From the NCBI GenBank assembly GCA_937892215.1, contig CALAVE010000082.1:1-50732 (forward strand): a stretch of 50,732 nt of DNA, given 5' to 3'. This document shows, piece after piece, positions 18,116 through 25,139 of this stretch (positions within the stretch are counted from its first letter, which is position 1; each line of letters starts with the position of its first letter). This DNA is from an uncultured Porphyromonadaceae bacterium (GTDB lineage Bacteria > Bacteroidota > Bacteroidia > Bacteroidales > Muribaculaceae). A program made the position numbers and the translations under genes. The notes beneath the pieces were generated by a model that saw only the letters and a list, made by a program, of their open reading frames with translations, was not told the origin of the DNA and did no database searches.

Positions 18116-18164
18116 ATCCCGAATCGGTCATTGGGATTTGTCGGCCTAATGACCTATTCGGGAT
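18116..18164. terminator. Long hairpin between the convergent tmRNA and 18171-18812 genes
   Basis: Arms ATCCCGAATcGGTCATT and AATGACCtATTCGGGAT pair over 16 bases with a single mismatch and a loop of about 15 bases. It sits between converging genes and could end transcripts from either side. No long T run on either strand. Confidence 0.5.
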
Positions 18165-18170
18165 TCTTAT

Positions 18171-18812
18171 TCACGCCCCTTTAACTTTGGCATTAGCAGG
18201 CAGGTGTTTCAATATATAATCAAGCACAATCTCAAAGTCGGCATCGCTGGCATAAACTTGATTATAGTTAAGTGGCGAGTTAACCTTTATTACGCTCCGT
18301 CTTCTGCACACCTCCACAGAACGCACCTTGTCGAATTCAGAATACATCTCTGTATTAACCATAGTCTGCAACCCCATTCCGGTTGTGGTAAGATTTGCTG
18401 TTGCCACTCCCGAAAGTGCAGTAATAATGCCTATTAGTTTAGCTTTCTTAACTTCTTTATTAATCTGCCTGTGCAGAATGCCTTTCTCATCCATAACAAA
18501 CAGCACACAATACTTGCCGCCCACAATCAGCGTGTACACATAGTAACCCACTACACTCAGAATCAAGAACACCACAGTCATAAGCCCCATCACTTTAGTT
18601 ATGGAAAGAAATGTATCTACATCCATATCTCCCGAAATCCAATCGATAAATAGCATAAATACCCATATACCGAAGCATATCCACCAAAATATCTTCAGAA
18701 TAAGGAGCAATACCGTGGGGTTGGTGAACAGGTTCATCTCATAAACCCATCGGTAAGAACCGTCCTGACCGCGCTGCAGCGTACTATAACCTAAATCTCC
18801 ATTCATCTCCAT
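18171..18812 (-). CDS. Membrane protein of unknown function
   Basis: 213 residues, not recognised. It has a short polar N-terminus, then two or three membrane helices (about residues 32-62, VLLLILKIFWWICFGIWVFM, and 74-98, VMGLMTVVFLILSVVGYYVY). The soluble remainder starts GGKYCVLFVMDEKGI and ends with short strands (RSVEVCRRRSVIKVN) and a helix (ADFEIVLDYILKHLP), a pattern resembling a bacterial PH-like domain. That is only an impression from strand/helix order. It converges on the tmRNA gene and lies 42 bases downstream of the MscS gene, so both may be one transcript. Confidence 0.75.
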   Translation of the reverse strand: MEMNGDLGYSTLQRGQDGSYRWVYEMNLFTNPTVLLLILKIFWWICFGIWVFMLFIDWISGDMDVDTFLSITKVMGLMTVVFLILSVVGYYVYTLIVGGKYCVLFVMDEKGILHRQINKEVKKAKLIGIITALSGVATANLTTTGMGLQTMVNTEMYSEFDKVRSVEVCRRRSVIKVNSPLNYNQVYASDADFEIVLDYILKHLPANAKVKGA

Positions 18813-18854
18813 AAAGTTTTATTAATTACTTATTAACTTACAATCACTATTAAT

Positions 18855-20018
18855 TCAAGAATCTTTCAACGAATCTTTAATGTGCAGATCTACTTGCTTG
18901 AACGGGAATGTCAGACCGTTCTGCGGGAACATGGTATAGATTTTTTCATTCACATCATAATACACTTCCCAGTAGTCCTCACTCTTCACCCAAGCGCGAA
19001 TTAGCAAGTTCACCGAACTTTCGCCAAGCTCAGTCAGGTAGATAACCGGACGGCAGTCACGGTATGGAATGTTCGACAGCACTGCCTTAATGCGCTCCGC
19101 ACGCCATTCTGCGGCCTTGGCTTCCACCTCACGTTTCTTGTGGAACAAACGTTGCCACCAAGTCTGCTTCTTCTCATCAACGGCCACCTCCTGCACTTCC
19201 GACTCATCATCGGCCTGAGGCGCGTTCAGCACCAGGTTGTCCACATCTTCCAGCGGAACTGAGTCTTTCAGCACCCTTTCATCATTGTGGAGCATATTCA
19301 GGACCAGTTCGCGAGCTTTCTGCACATCGTCACCGTAGGAGACCGACACCTTCCATTCTATTCTCCTGTAATCCTCTGCTGTGATATTGGTTATGGAACC
19401 CGTGGATAGCCCGCCGTTCGGTATTATTATCCTCTCGTTGTTCCGCGACACTATCACGGTGTGGAATATCTGTATCTCCTTCACAAATCCCTTGTACTCG
19501 CCAAATTCAATGTAGTCGCCTATCTTGAACGGTTTGAGGAATAGCAGTAGCACCCCGCCGGCAAAATTCTGAAGCGTACCGCTCAGCGCCATGCCTATCG
19601 CCACTCCGGCCGAAGCAAAAATCGCTATGAACGAACTCGTTTCTATTCCCAGAATACCGATAACCGAAATTACCAGAATGAACATCAGGGAAATCCTCAC
19701 AAAACTCTGAGTGAACGAACTCAGCGAGCGGTCCACGCCACGGGCCAGCATCACCGTCCGCAACACGTTGTGTATCTTGTTTATGATAAAGCGTCCTATA
19801 TAGAACACCACTATGGCGGCAACCAGCCGTAGCCCGAAGTCAAAAACGCTGTTAGCCAACTTTTCCACTAACTGATTCCAGTCGAAGTTCTCCAGATTGT
19901 CAGCCAACTTGTCTGGAGTAATCACTGCCTTGGTGCTGTCGGGCGTTGCAGCCTTAAATCCTTTCGCTATGCTGTCGGCAAGCGCCATCTCTATCTGAAC
20001 CAAAATTCCTGGTACCAT
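18855..20018 (-). CDS. MscS-family mechanosensitive channel
   Basis: 387 residues. Three membrane helices (about 55-75, 100-122, 128-150), the last being the pore helix TM3 with the Ala/Gly pattern SAGVAIGMALSGTLQNFAGGVLLLFLKPF, shown here only by its ends SAGVAIGMALSG and LLLFLKPF. The beta domain follows (FKIGDYIEFGEYKGFVKEIQ, IIIPNGGLSTGSITN). An unusual insertion of about 60 highly charged residues (from about 265 to 320, with KKQTWWQRLFHKKRE) splits the C-terminal alpha/beta domain before PVIYLTELGESSVNL. The channel releases solutes on hypo-osmotic shock. An internal Met at residue 11 is an alternative start; the promoter position allows the first. Confidence 0.92.
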   Translation of the reverse strand: MVPGILVQIEMALADSIAKGFKAATPDSTKAVITPDKLADNLENFDWNQLVEKLANSVFDFGLRLVAAIVVFYIGRFIINKIHNVLRTVMLARGVDRSLSSFTQSFVRISLMFILVISVIGILGIETSSFIAIFASAGVAIGMALSGTLQNFAGGVLLLFLKPFKIGDYIEFGEYKGFVKEIQIFHTVIVSRNNERIIIPNGGLSTGSITNITAEDYRRIEWKVSVSYGDDVQKARELVLNMLHNDERVLKDSVPLEDVDNLVLNAPQADDESEVQEVAVDEKKQTWWQRLFHKKREVEAKAAEWRAERIKAVLSNIPYRDCRPVIYLTELGESSVNLLIRAWVKSEDYWEVYYDVNEKIYTMFPQNGLTFPFKQVDLHIKDSLKDS

Positions 20019-20043
20019 TATCTTTCTTATTTATTATTTTCCG

Positions 20044-20075
20044 CAAAATTAGTCATTTAATCCCTAATTAGCAAA
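20044..20075 (-). promoter_or_regulatory. Promoter of the MscS gene
   Basis: On the minus strand, TTTG (20075-20072), 20-base spacer, TAATTTTG (20051-20044). Predicted start near 20037, about 19 bases before the ATG at 20018. Confidence 0.72.
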
Positions 20076-20122
20076 ATGTCATAATTCTTTGCTCAATTTT
20101 CACTAATATCCACAAATTTTCC

Positions 20123-20130
20123 TACTTTTG
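20123..20130 (+). promoter_or_regulatory. -7 element before the TPR gene
   Basis: TACTTTTG fits TAnnTTTG on the plus strand and lies 23 bases before the ATG at 20153. No clear TTTG is found at the expected -33 distance. It is back to back with the MscS promoter. Confidence 0.5.
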
Positions 20131-20152
20131 TAACTCCAAATTATATCGTATT

Positions 20153-21079
20153 ATGAACCATCGATTTCTCTCTTTGATTGGTAGCGTTTTTTGCTGCATT
20201 ATCACATTCGCTCAGGTTGGTGTATCCATTAATGAGCAAAACATGAAAATTCCTCGCGGCAACAAGCCGGAGCCGGTACCTGTCAGGCAAGCCGAAGTTG
20301 ACCCTGATGTGACGATTAACACCGCTACCCTGTATTACAATCTTTTCGATTCAGCGCAAAACGCTATCATCGACAAGAATTATGCACTTGCCGAATCCTT
20401 CTTCAGCAAGATGCTGGCAACCGACCCGACAAACGACAACAACTCTATGGTGCTGTCTAATCTTGCCACCGTGCAGCGATATCAGAACAAACTTCAAGAA
20501 GCACTCAAGAACTATAATCTGGCGATTGACCTCACCCCTAACGCCGTTACACTGATTCTTAACCGGGCAGCGCTTTTCACCCAAATCGACAGCATTGAAT
20601 ACGCCATCCACGACTATCAGCGTGTCATCGCTCTTGAACCGAACAACGCCGAAGCACTCTACAGCCACGGAATTCTCTCCCTGCAACAGGGACGCGACTC
20701 CATCGCCGAGGAGGACTTCAACACGCTGCTCGGATACGACCCCAACTCCGGATTTGCGCACCAGGGGCTTGGCAGCCTCTACAAATCGCGTAAGAACTAC
20801 CGCAAAGCCATCCAATATTACACCGACGTCATAAAGGTTCGCCCAAGCGCCGAACTACTGGCCAACCGCGCCGATTGCTACCTCATGATTCAGCAACTCA
20901 ACGAAGCATCTCAGGACATCCAGCAGGCTCTTCAAATCACGCCCGACGATGCCCTGCTCTACGTTCTCCGAGCCAAACTCAACAAGATGCGATACAACTA
21001 CGAGGACATGGAGCGAGACATTAAGTTAGCAACCAAATATGGTATGACACGCGAAGAAGTGGAAAAGAACCTGAAGTGA
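20153..21079 (+). CDS. Secreted tetratricopeptide-repeat protein
   Basis: 308 residues with a signal peptide (MNHRFLSLIGSVFCCIITFAQ; the Cys pair is not in a lipobox, so cleavage after FA is more likely than lipidation). From about residue 65 the protein is an array of at least six TPR units, for example ALAESFFSKMLATDP, ALKNYNLAIDLTPN, AIHDYQRVIALEPNNAEALY, AIQYYTDVIKVRPSAELLANR and ASQDIQQALQITPDDALLY. Presumably a periplasmic scaffold; no catalytic domain. Partners are not evident. The next gene has its own promoter 43 bases downstream. Confidence 0.88.
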   Translation: MNHRFLSLIGSVFCCIITFAQVGVSINEQNMKIPRGNKPEPVPVRQAEVDPDVTINTATLYYNLFDSAQNAIIDKNYALAESFFSKMLATDPTNDNNSMVLSNLATVQRYQNKLQEALKNYNLAIDLTPNAVTLILNRAALFTQIDSIEYAIHDYQRVIALEPNNAEALYSHGILSLQQGRDSIAEEDFNTLLGYDPNSGFAHQGLGSLYKSRKNYRKAIQYYTDVIKVRPSAELLANRADCYLMIQQLNEASQDIQQALQITPDDALLYVLRAKLNKMRYNYEDMERDIKLATKYGMTREEVEKNLK

Positions 21080-21121
21080 GAATAAAGAACAATTTTTTCC
21101 AAAAAAAATCTTTCCTCTCTC

Positions 21122-21152
21122 TTTGTGTTCTCAGCAAAAAAGCATAAATTTG
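21122..21152 (+). promoter_or_regulatory. Promoter giving a leaderless HU/SPOR transcript
   Basis: TTTG at 21122-21125, a 19-base spacer and TAAATTTG at 21145-21152. The start point is expected about 6 bases after the -7 element, i.e. at the ATG at 21158 itself, so the mRNA is probably leaderless. The position also rules out the longer frame starting at GTG 21125. Confidence 0.75.
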
Positions 21153-21157
21153 CATCA

Positions 21158-22075
21158 ATGATTTCGCTTTTTGAGCATATTGAATATCTGCTGAACTATA
21201 ACGAATGTGTGATAGTGCCTGACTGGGGCGCACTTATCATCCATCATGAGCATGCATCGTTCTGTGACGACCGCATCACGCCTCCCGCGAGAATGGTCTC
21301 TTTCAACCCTTCAATCACTCACAACGATGGACTGCTCGCCTCGTCTCTCGTTAGGCGACACTCCATCAGTTACAGCGATGCCGTTAAGCTCATCAGCGAC
21401 AATGTCACAATATTCAGGACTCAGATTTCGCAATATTCCGAAATGCCCTTCGGTAGAATCGGTTACTTCAGGAAGAATGAAAATGCGCTGGAGTTTCATC
21501 CTTTTGCCGGCAAGAAACGATATGATGATTTCTATGCCCTTACATCGGTTGAAATGTCTTCTCTTCAGGCCCTGAACACCCACGAATCACTACACGATGA
21601 GCCCGCCACCTCGTTCATCACCCGCTTCCTCGCTAACGGAGCGCGGATGACACGCGTGGCTGCAAGCATAGTAGCACTTGTTATGCTGACCGTTCTGCTC
21701 ACTACTCCCATCGTTGTCAACGATGGCCAGCAGAACTATGCCTCCATGTCGGTAACCTCGGTTTCCGGCCCTAAAGCCGCTCAAGTGCAGGCCACACCCA
21801 CAGAACAGGCAAGCGGAGAGCAAAAACAGGACGATGCCACGAAAGCCACGACCGAAACTAACACCGCCTACAAGTACCACCTTATTATATCTGCATGGAA
21901 AACTGCAGAGCAGGCTCAACTATTCATAAGCGAAAATGCCGACCTCAACCTCTCCATATATGAGAAGAATGGAAATTTCCTTATTTCTGCGGCCGATAGT
22001 GACGACTACTCACAACTTGTGCAGCACATGAGCACCCTGCCCGCTCAGTTCCGTAATTCATGGGTTTCTGATTAA
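21158..22075 (+). CDS. HU-CCDC81-type and SPOR-domain membrane protein
   Basis: 305 residues from the ATG at 21158. The N-terminal half matches the paired HU-like (CCDC81-type) domains found in Bacteroidota: HIEYLLNYNECVIVPDWGAL, MVSFNPSITHNDGLLASSL, then MPFGRIGYFRKNENALEFHP. A membrane helix follows (about residues 178-200, VAASIVALVMLTVLLTTPIV), then a low-complexity Ala/Thr/Gln linker and a C-terminal SPOR-like domain (YHLIISAWKTAEQAQLF, NFLISAADSDD). The cytoplasmic HU-like part and the periplasmic SPOR part (which in other proteins binds denuded septal peptidoglycan) suggest a link to cell division or the envelope, but no role is proven for this family. Confidence 0.85.
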   Translation: MISLFEHIEYLLNYNECVIVPDWGALIIHHEHASFCDDRITPPARMVSFNPSITHNDGLLASSLVRRHSISYSDAVKLISDNVTIFRTQISQYSEMPFGRIGYFRKNENALEFHPFAGKKRYDDFYALTSVEMSSLQALNTHESLHDEPATSFITRFLANGARMTRVAASIVALVMLTVLLTTPIVVNDGQQNYASMSVTSVSGPKAAQVQATPTEQASGEQKQDDATKATTETNTAYKYHLIISAWKTAEQAQLFISENADLNLSIYEKNGNFLISAADSDDYSQLVQHMSTLPAQFRNSWVSD

Positions 22076-22117
22076 CACGCCCTCTTTTTTCTTTCGCCAC
22101 ACTCTCCTGATTTTCCG

Positions 22118-22567
22118 CTATTTCCGCCGGAAGAGTATCATTGCATATTTCCGGTGTCTCAGCATCACAGCCACATAGCGTTCGCTCACCAACACATCCC
22201 CCACTTCACTCCACGCCAGCACCTTCGCTCCACCACGCTCGTCGCTGAACTCAAGTGCCAGCCTTGCACCATCGCTTTTCACGCTCTTTGGCCTCAACGA
22301 CCACTGTATCTCCTCCGTAAGCGTATAGTTGAAATAAATCAGAACCAATATCATCGGCTCCAAGACAAATGCGCAGAAAAGACCAGCCACAAGAAAATTT
22401 ATGTGAACGAATCCAAATACGCACAGCACCCCCGCTGGCAGCATCATCCACCACCAGTTACGCCCAAGATACATACGCCACAGCACGTTCACGTATTCGC
22501 CGGAACTCACGCGGTTCTCGTCACTCAGCATCAGTTCACATATATCTTGTTCCGGTTTCATTGTCAT
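22118..22567 (-). CDS. Small membrane protein, possibly YcxB-like
   Basis: 149 residues with two adjacent membrane helices (about 38-56 and 57-80) near the N-terminus and a soluble C-terminal part of strands ending ERYVAVMLRHRKYAMILFRRK. The layout, two helices followed by a domain with a conserved Trp-Ser-Glu/Asp turn (AWSEVGDVLVSERYV), resembles YcxB-like proteins; I hold this with low certainty. It converges with the HU/SPOR gene, 42 bases apart. Confidence 0.7.
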   Translation of the reverse strand: MTMKPEQDICELMLSDENRVSSGEYVNVLWRMYLGRNWWWMMLPAGVLCVFGFVHINFLVAGLFCAFVLEPMILVLIYFNYTLTEEIQWSLRPKSVKSDGARLALEFSDERGGAKVLAWSEVGDVLVSERYVAVMLRHRKYAMILFRRK

Positions 22568-22718
22568 CAGGTCTCGTTTTTCTTATCTCCATTTTTTTCC
22601 TTACAAAATTATATCTCTAAAACCACTTTTTTGCTATCATTTCATGGGTTTTCTGTTAAAAAATCTAAAATTCGTAAAATTTCTGCCACAAAATTATGTT
22701 ATATAACATAAAATGCAT

Positions 22719-22726
22719 TATCTTTG
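22719..22726 (+). promoter_or_regulatory. -7 element of the small RNA candidate
   Basis: TATCTTTG is an exact TAnnTTTG. The -33 position shows only TATG (22695-22698). Predicted start near 22733. Confidence 0.55.
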
Positions 22727-22732
22727 CATCAG

Positions 22733-22881
22733 TTTTCATGGTATTAGTTTTTAAGGTTATGAAGACGTTCCTCGTCGTGATGACGCTCAAACGTTTCTCA
22801 TTTTGTTTAAGGTTTATGTTAATGGTATTAGAAGGTTAATTAGTTAAGCAATCCCCGACGTTGATGTCGAGGATTTTTTTT
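22733..22881 (+). ncRNA. Candidate stand-alone small RNA
   Basis: About 150 bases between a -7 promoter element and a Rho-independent terminator (stem AATCCcCGAC/GTCGaGGATT, 22850-22874, then eight T). There is no convincing open frame. A nested hairpin is visible in the first half: GACGTT at 22764-22769 pairs with AACGTT (one G-U) and encloses CGTC-GTGAT-GACG. The words TGGTATTAG and TTTAAGGTT(T)ATG each occur twice, in opposite order, on the two sides of that hairpin. The murI promoter lies beyond the terminator, so it is not a murI leader. It could belong to a known Bacteroidales RNA family; I cannot name one with certainty. Confidence 0.6.
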
Positions 22882-22936
22882 GCTCTCATTTATAGGCCTC
22901 TATCATCCATTTTTCATTACTTAACTCACATAAAAG

Positions 22937-22967
22937 TTTGCTCTTTCACCAATTTGGATTACCTTTG
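22937..22967 (+). promoter_or_regulatory. Promoter of murI
   Basis: TTTG at 22937-22940, a 19-base spacer and TACCTTTG at 22960-22967, both exact. Predicted start near 22974, 16 bases before the murI ATG. This also excludes the longer in-frame ORF that begins at 22861 within the upstream terminator. Confidence 0.8.
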
Positions 22968-22989
22968 TATTCACAATAATGCTGCCACT

Positions 22990-23826
22990 ATGGATATTGA
23001 CAAGAATCACATTGGCCCCATTGGGGTGTTCGACTCCGGTTTCGGCGGGTTGTCCATACTGCGCGAAATACGCAAGACTCTGCCGCAGTACGACTACCTA
23101 TTTCTCGGCGATAACGCTCGCGCGCCTTACGGCACTCGCTCTTTCGAGATAGTTTACGAGTTCACGCTCCAGGCTGTGAAATATCTCTTCAGCCAGGGAT
23201 GCCACCTTGTTATACTTGCCTGCAACACGGCTTCTGCTAAGGCTCTGAGAACCATTCAGCAGAACGACCTGCCACTCATCGACCCTTCCTGGCGTGTACT
23301 TGGCGTAATTCGCCCCACTGTTGAGGCCATAGGCAACATCAGCAAGAACGGCCACGTGGGCGTATTCGGCACTCCGGGTACAGTGCTGAGCCAATCCTAC
23401 GACATCGAAATTGCGCACCTCTACCCCAACTTCCGCGTTTTCTCGCACGCATGCCCCATGTGGGTTCCTCTCGTCGAAAATCGTGAAGCCGCCGGCGACG
23501 GCGCCGATTTCTTCGTCAGGAAAGACATCGGGGCTCTTACCAGCCAGTGCCCCGACATCGACACCGTCATTCTGGGATGCACGCATTATCCTTTGCTCAT
23601 GCCTAAGATTCGCCAATATATGCCACAGGGAATTCAAGTGATTGAGCAGGGGCCCATTGTTGCCGAGAGCCTGAAAGACTACCTCGCACGGCACCCCGAA
23701 ATCGACGTGCATTGCTCCAAGTCGGGCTCATGCCGTTACCTCACCACCGACAATGCCGACAAATTCTCTTCTCTGGCATCCATTTTCGTGAACGAGACCG
23801 TCACCGCATCCAAGATTACTCTGTAA
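22990..23826 (+). CDS. murI: Glutamate racemase
   Basis: 278 residues. MurI makes D-glutamate for peptidoglycan. Start fixed at ATG 22990 because the promoter lies just upstream. Motifs: IGVFDSGFGGLSILREI, FLGDNARAPYG, catalytic Cys78 in ILACNTAS, and catalytic Cys197 in LGCTHYPLL. The last 30 residues (CSKSGSCRYLTTDNADKF) are the Bacteroidota form of the C-terminus. Cytoplasmic, alone in its transcription unit. Confidence 0.96.
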   Translation: MDIDKNHIGPIGVFDSGFGGLSILREIRKTLPQYDYLFLGDNARAPYGTRSFEIVYEFTLQAVKYLFSQGCHLVILACNTASAKALRTIQQNDLPLIDPSWRVLGVIRPTVEAIGNISKNGHVGVFGTPGTVLSQSYDIEIAHLYPNFRVFSHACPMWVPLVENREAAGDGADFFVRKDIGALTSQCPDIDTVILGCTHYPLLMPKIRQYMPQGIQVIEQGPIVAESLKDYLARHPEIDVHCSKSGSCRYLTTDNADKFSSLASIFVNETVTASKITL

Positions 23827-23840
23827 GTTTCAGGCTGTTA

Positions 23841-24122
23841 TCAATCGCTCTCGCGCTTGTGTTCGCTCTTTCCTCTCTTGAACCACTCCTTCAGGCGACG
23901 GTATCCCTCCACGCCCAGTATCGTCAGGCCTGCATTCTGACAAGTCTTAGCCAGACCGAACAGCACCACCCAGAGTGCCGTCTTTGCACCGGCACTGATA
24001 GGCAGGGCCATCTGTGCAAACGATGCCACATAGAACGCGATGCACATCACCAGCACCACCACTCCGGTCTTAAAACTCAGCCGACTGAGCCATCCCTTTA
24101 GCTGTTCAAACACTTTTTTCAT
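23841..24122 (-). CDS. Small two-helix membrane protein of unknown function
   Basis: 93 residues with an amphipathic start (MKKVFEQLKGWLSRL), two membrane helices (about 19-38 and 45-68) and a basic tail (RRLKEWFKRGKSEHKRESD). Not recognised. Its start overlaps the stop of the upstream TPR gene by four bases (ATGA type), so the two are translationally coupled and likely work together. Confidence 0.75.
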   Translation of the reverse strand: MKKVFEQLKGWLSRLSFKTGVVVLVMCIAFYVASFAQMALPISAGAKTALWVVLFGLAKTCQNAGLTILGVEGYRRLKEWFKRGKSEHKRESD

Positions 24123-24406
24123 GGATTATAACGGTCTTTGTCGTAGAATTCCATCACCTGCTGCAATGCCATGTACGCCTCCCATGCAGGCCCGTCTGGC
24201 TCCAGGCTCATTGCCTCCAAGTAGCTGTTAAGGGCTGCCCCAAGTTCGCCTTTCTGTCTATAGGCATTCCCGCGTAGGTAATACAGGCGCGCAAGCCCCA
24301 AGCCTTCGCCTTCACCCCCGCCAATCAAGCGGTCAACCAGCGAAATCACCTCGTCGCTCTTTCCTTGCGTCAGCAGGTTGCGTATGTCATTCACATAACT
24401 CTTCAT
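24119..24406 (-). CDS. Small TPR-like protein
   Basis: 95 residues; one clear TPR unit (RLYYLRGNAYRQKGELGAAL) and a second half unit (NSYLEAMSLEPDGPAWEAY), no signal peptide, so cytoplasmic. A -7 element, TAATTTTG, on this strand at 24422-24415 would start transcription only a few bases before the ATG, giving an almost leaderless message. Coupled to the small membrane protein that follows. Function unknown. Confidence 0.8.
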   Translation of the reverse strand: MKSYVNDIRNLLTQGKSDEVISLVDRLIGGGEGEGLGLARLYYLRGNAYRQKGELGAALNSYLEAMSLEPDGPAWEAYMALQQVMEFYDKDRYNP

Positions 24407-24490
24407 TTCTTTTGCAAAATTAATAATTTTCCCATAATTTTGTAATAATCTTTCTTAACAACGTTTCAATTTCCATTAACCCACTTGACA

Positions 24491-24976
24491 ATGAGGCACC
24501 ATCTCCCAATTATAGTTATTTTCACGCTTCTATTCACTGCCACAGCGTGCGATAGCGGTTCACAGTCCACATCCTTGATCGTCAGCGTTGACACCGTTTT
24601 CTGGACGGAACCGGGAACTGAGCTCGATACTTCTATGCTTCACCCCCAGCCACAAGAGTCTCCCGCCACGGAACAAGCCCCTTCAAGCACTCAATCCTCT
24701 ATTGATTTTCATCCGGCAACAGTCTCTCCGTCACACTCATCATCGGGTAGTCGCTCTGAGAGTGCCTATGACCTCGGTTACCGCAACGGATACGATGACG
24801 GATACGATGATGCCATCAGCGGCAACGACCCCAACGAGTCTCCGACACGATGCCCCTACTCCTCTCGCCACCTCATCGCTGAATACGAAAGAGGCTACCG
24901 CTCCGGCTACTACGACGGATACCACGAGGCCTGGGACGAAGCCAAGGAAGATGGAGAAGACCTTGAAGAGTGGTAA
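24491..24976 (+). CDS. Lipoprotein with Gly-Tyr repeats
   Basis: 161 residues from the ATG at 24491. Lipoprotein signal MRHHLPIIVIFTLLFTATAC with lipobox TATAC, then a Ser/Thr/Pro/Gln-rich stretch to about residue 90, and a C-terminal region built on repeated GYxxGYxDGYxDA units: YDLGYRNGYDDGYDDAISG and YERGYRSGYYDGYHEAWDEA. Acidic tail GEDLEEW. Similar Gly-Tyr-Asp repeat lipoproteins occur in Bacteroidales, with no known function that I can state. Confidence 0.8.
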   Translation: MRHHLPIIVIFTLLFTATACDSGSQSTSLIVSVDTVFWTEPGTELDTSMLHPQPQESPATEQAPSSTQSSIDFHPATVSPSHSSSGSRSESAYDLGYRNGYDDGYDDAISGNDPNESPTRCPYSSRHLIAEYERGYRSGYYDGYHEAWDEAKEDGEDLEEW

Positions 24977-25081
24977 CCGCAGGCTCGCCCGCACCCTCCC
25001 TGTTTGGCTAAAATATGCACACTTTCTCAGTTAAAAACACTTAAACTTTTGCGTCACGACCTTTTTCTTTCACCTCAACAC

Positions 25082-25112
25082 TTTATTCATTAAACTTAAA
25101 TCACTATCTTTG
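25082..25112 (+). promoter_or_regulatory. Promoter of glyS
   Basis: TTTA at 25082-25085 (one mismatch from TTTG), a 19-base spacer, and TATCTTTG at 25105-25112. The start would be near 25119, about 20 bases before the ATG at 25140. Confidence 0.7.
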
Positions 25113-25139
25113 CCTGATTTTTAAACATTATTATATATT

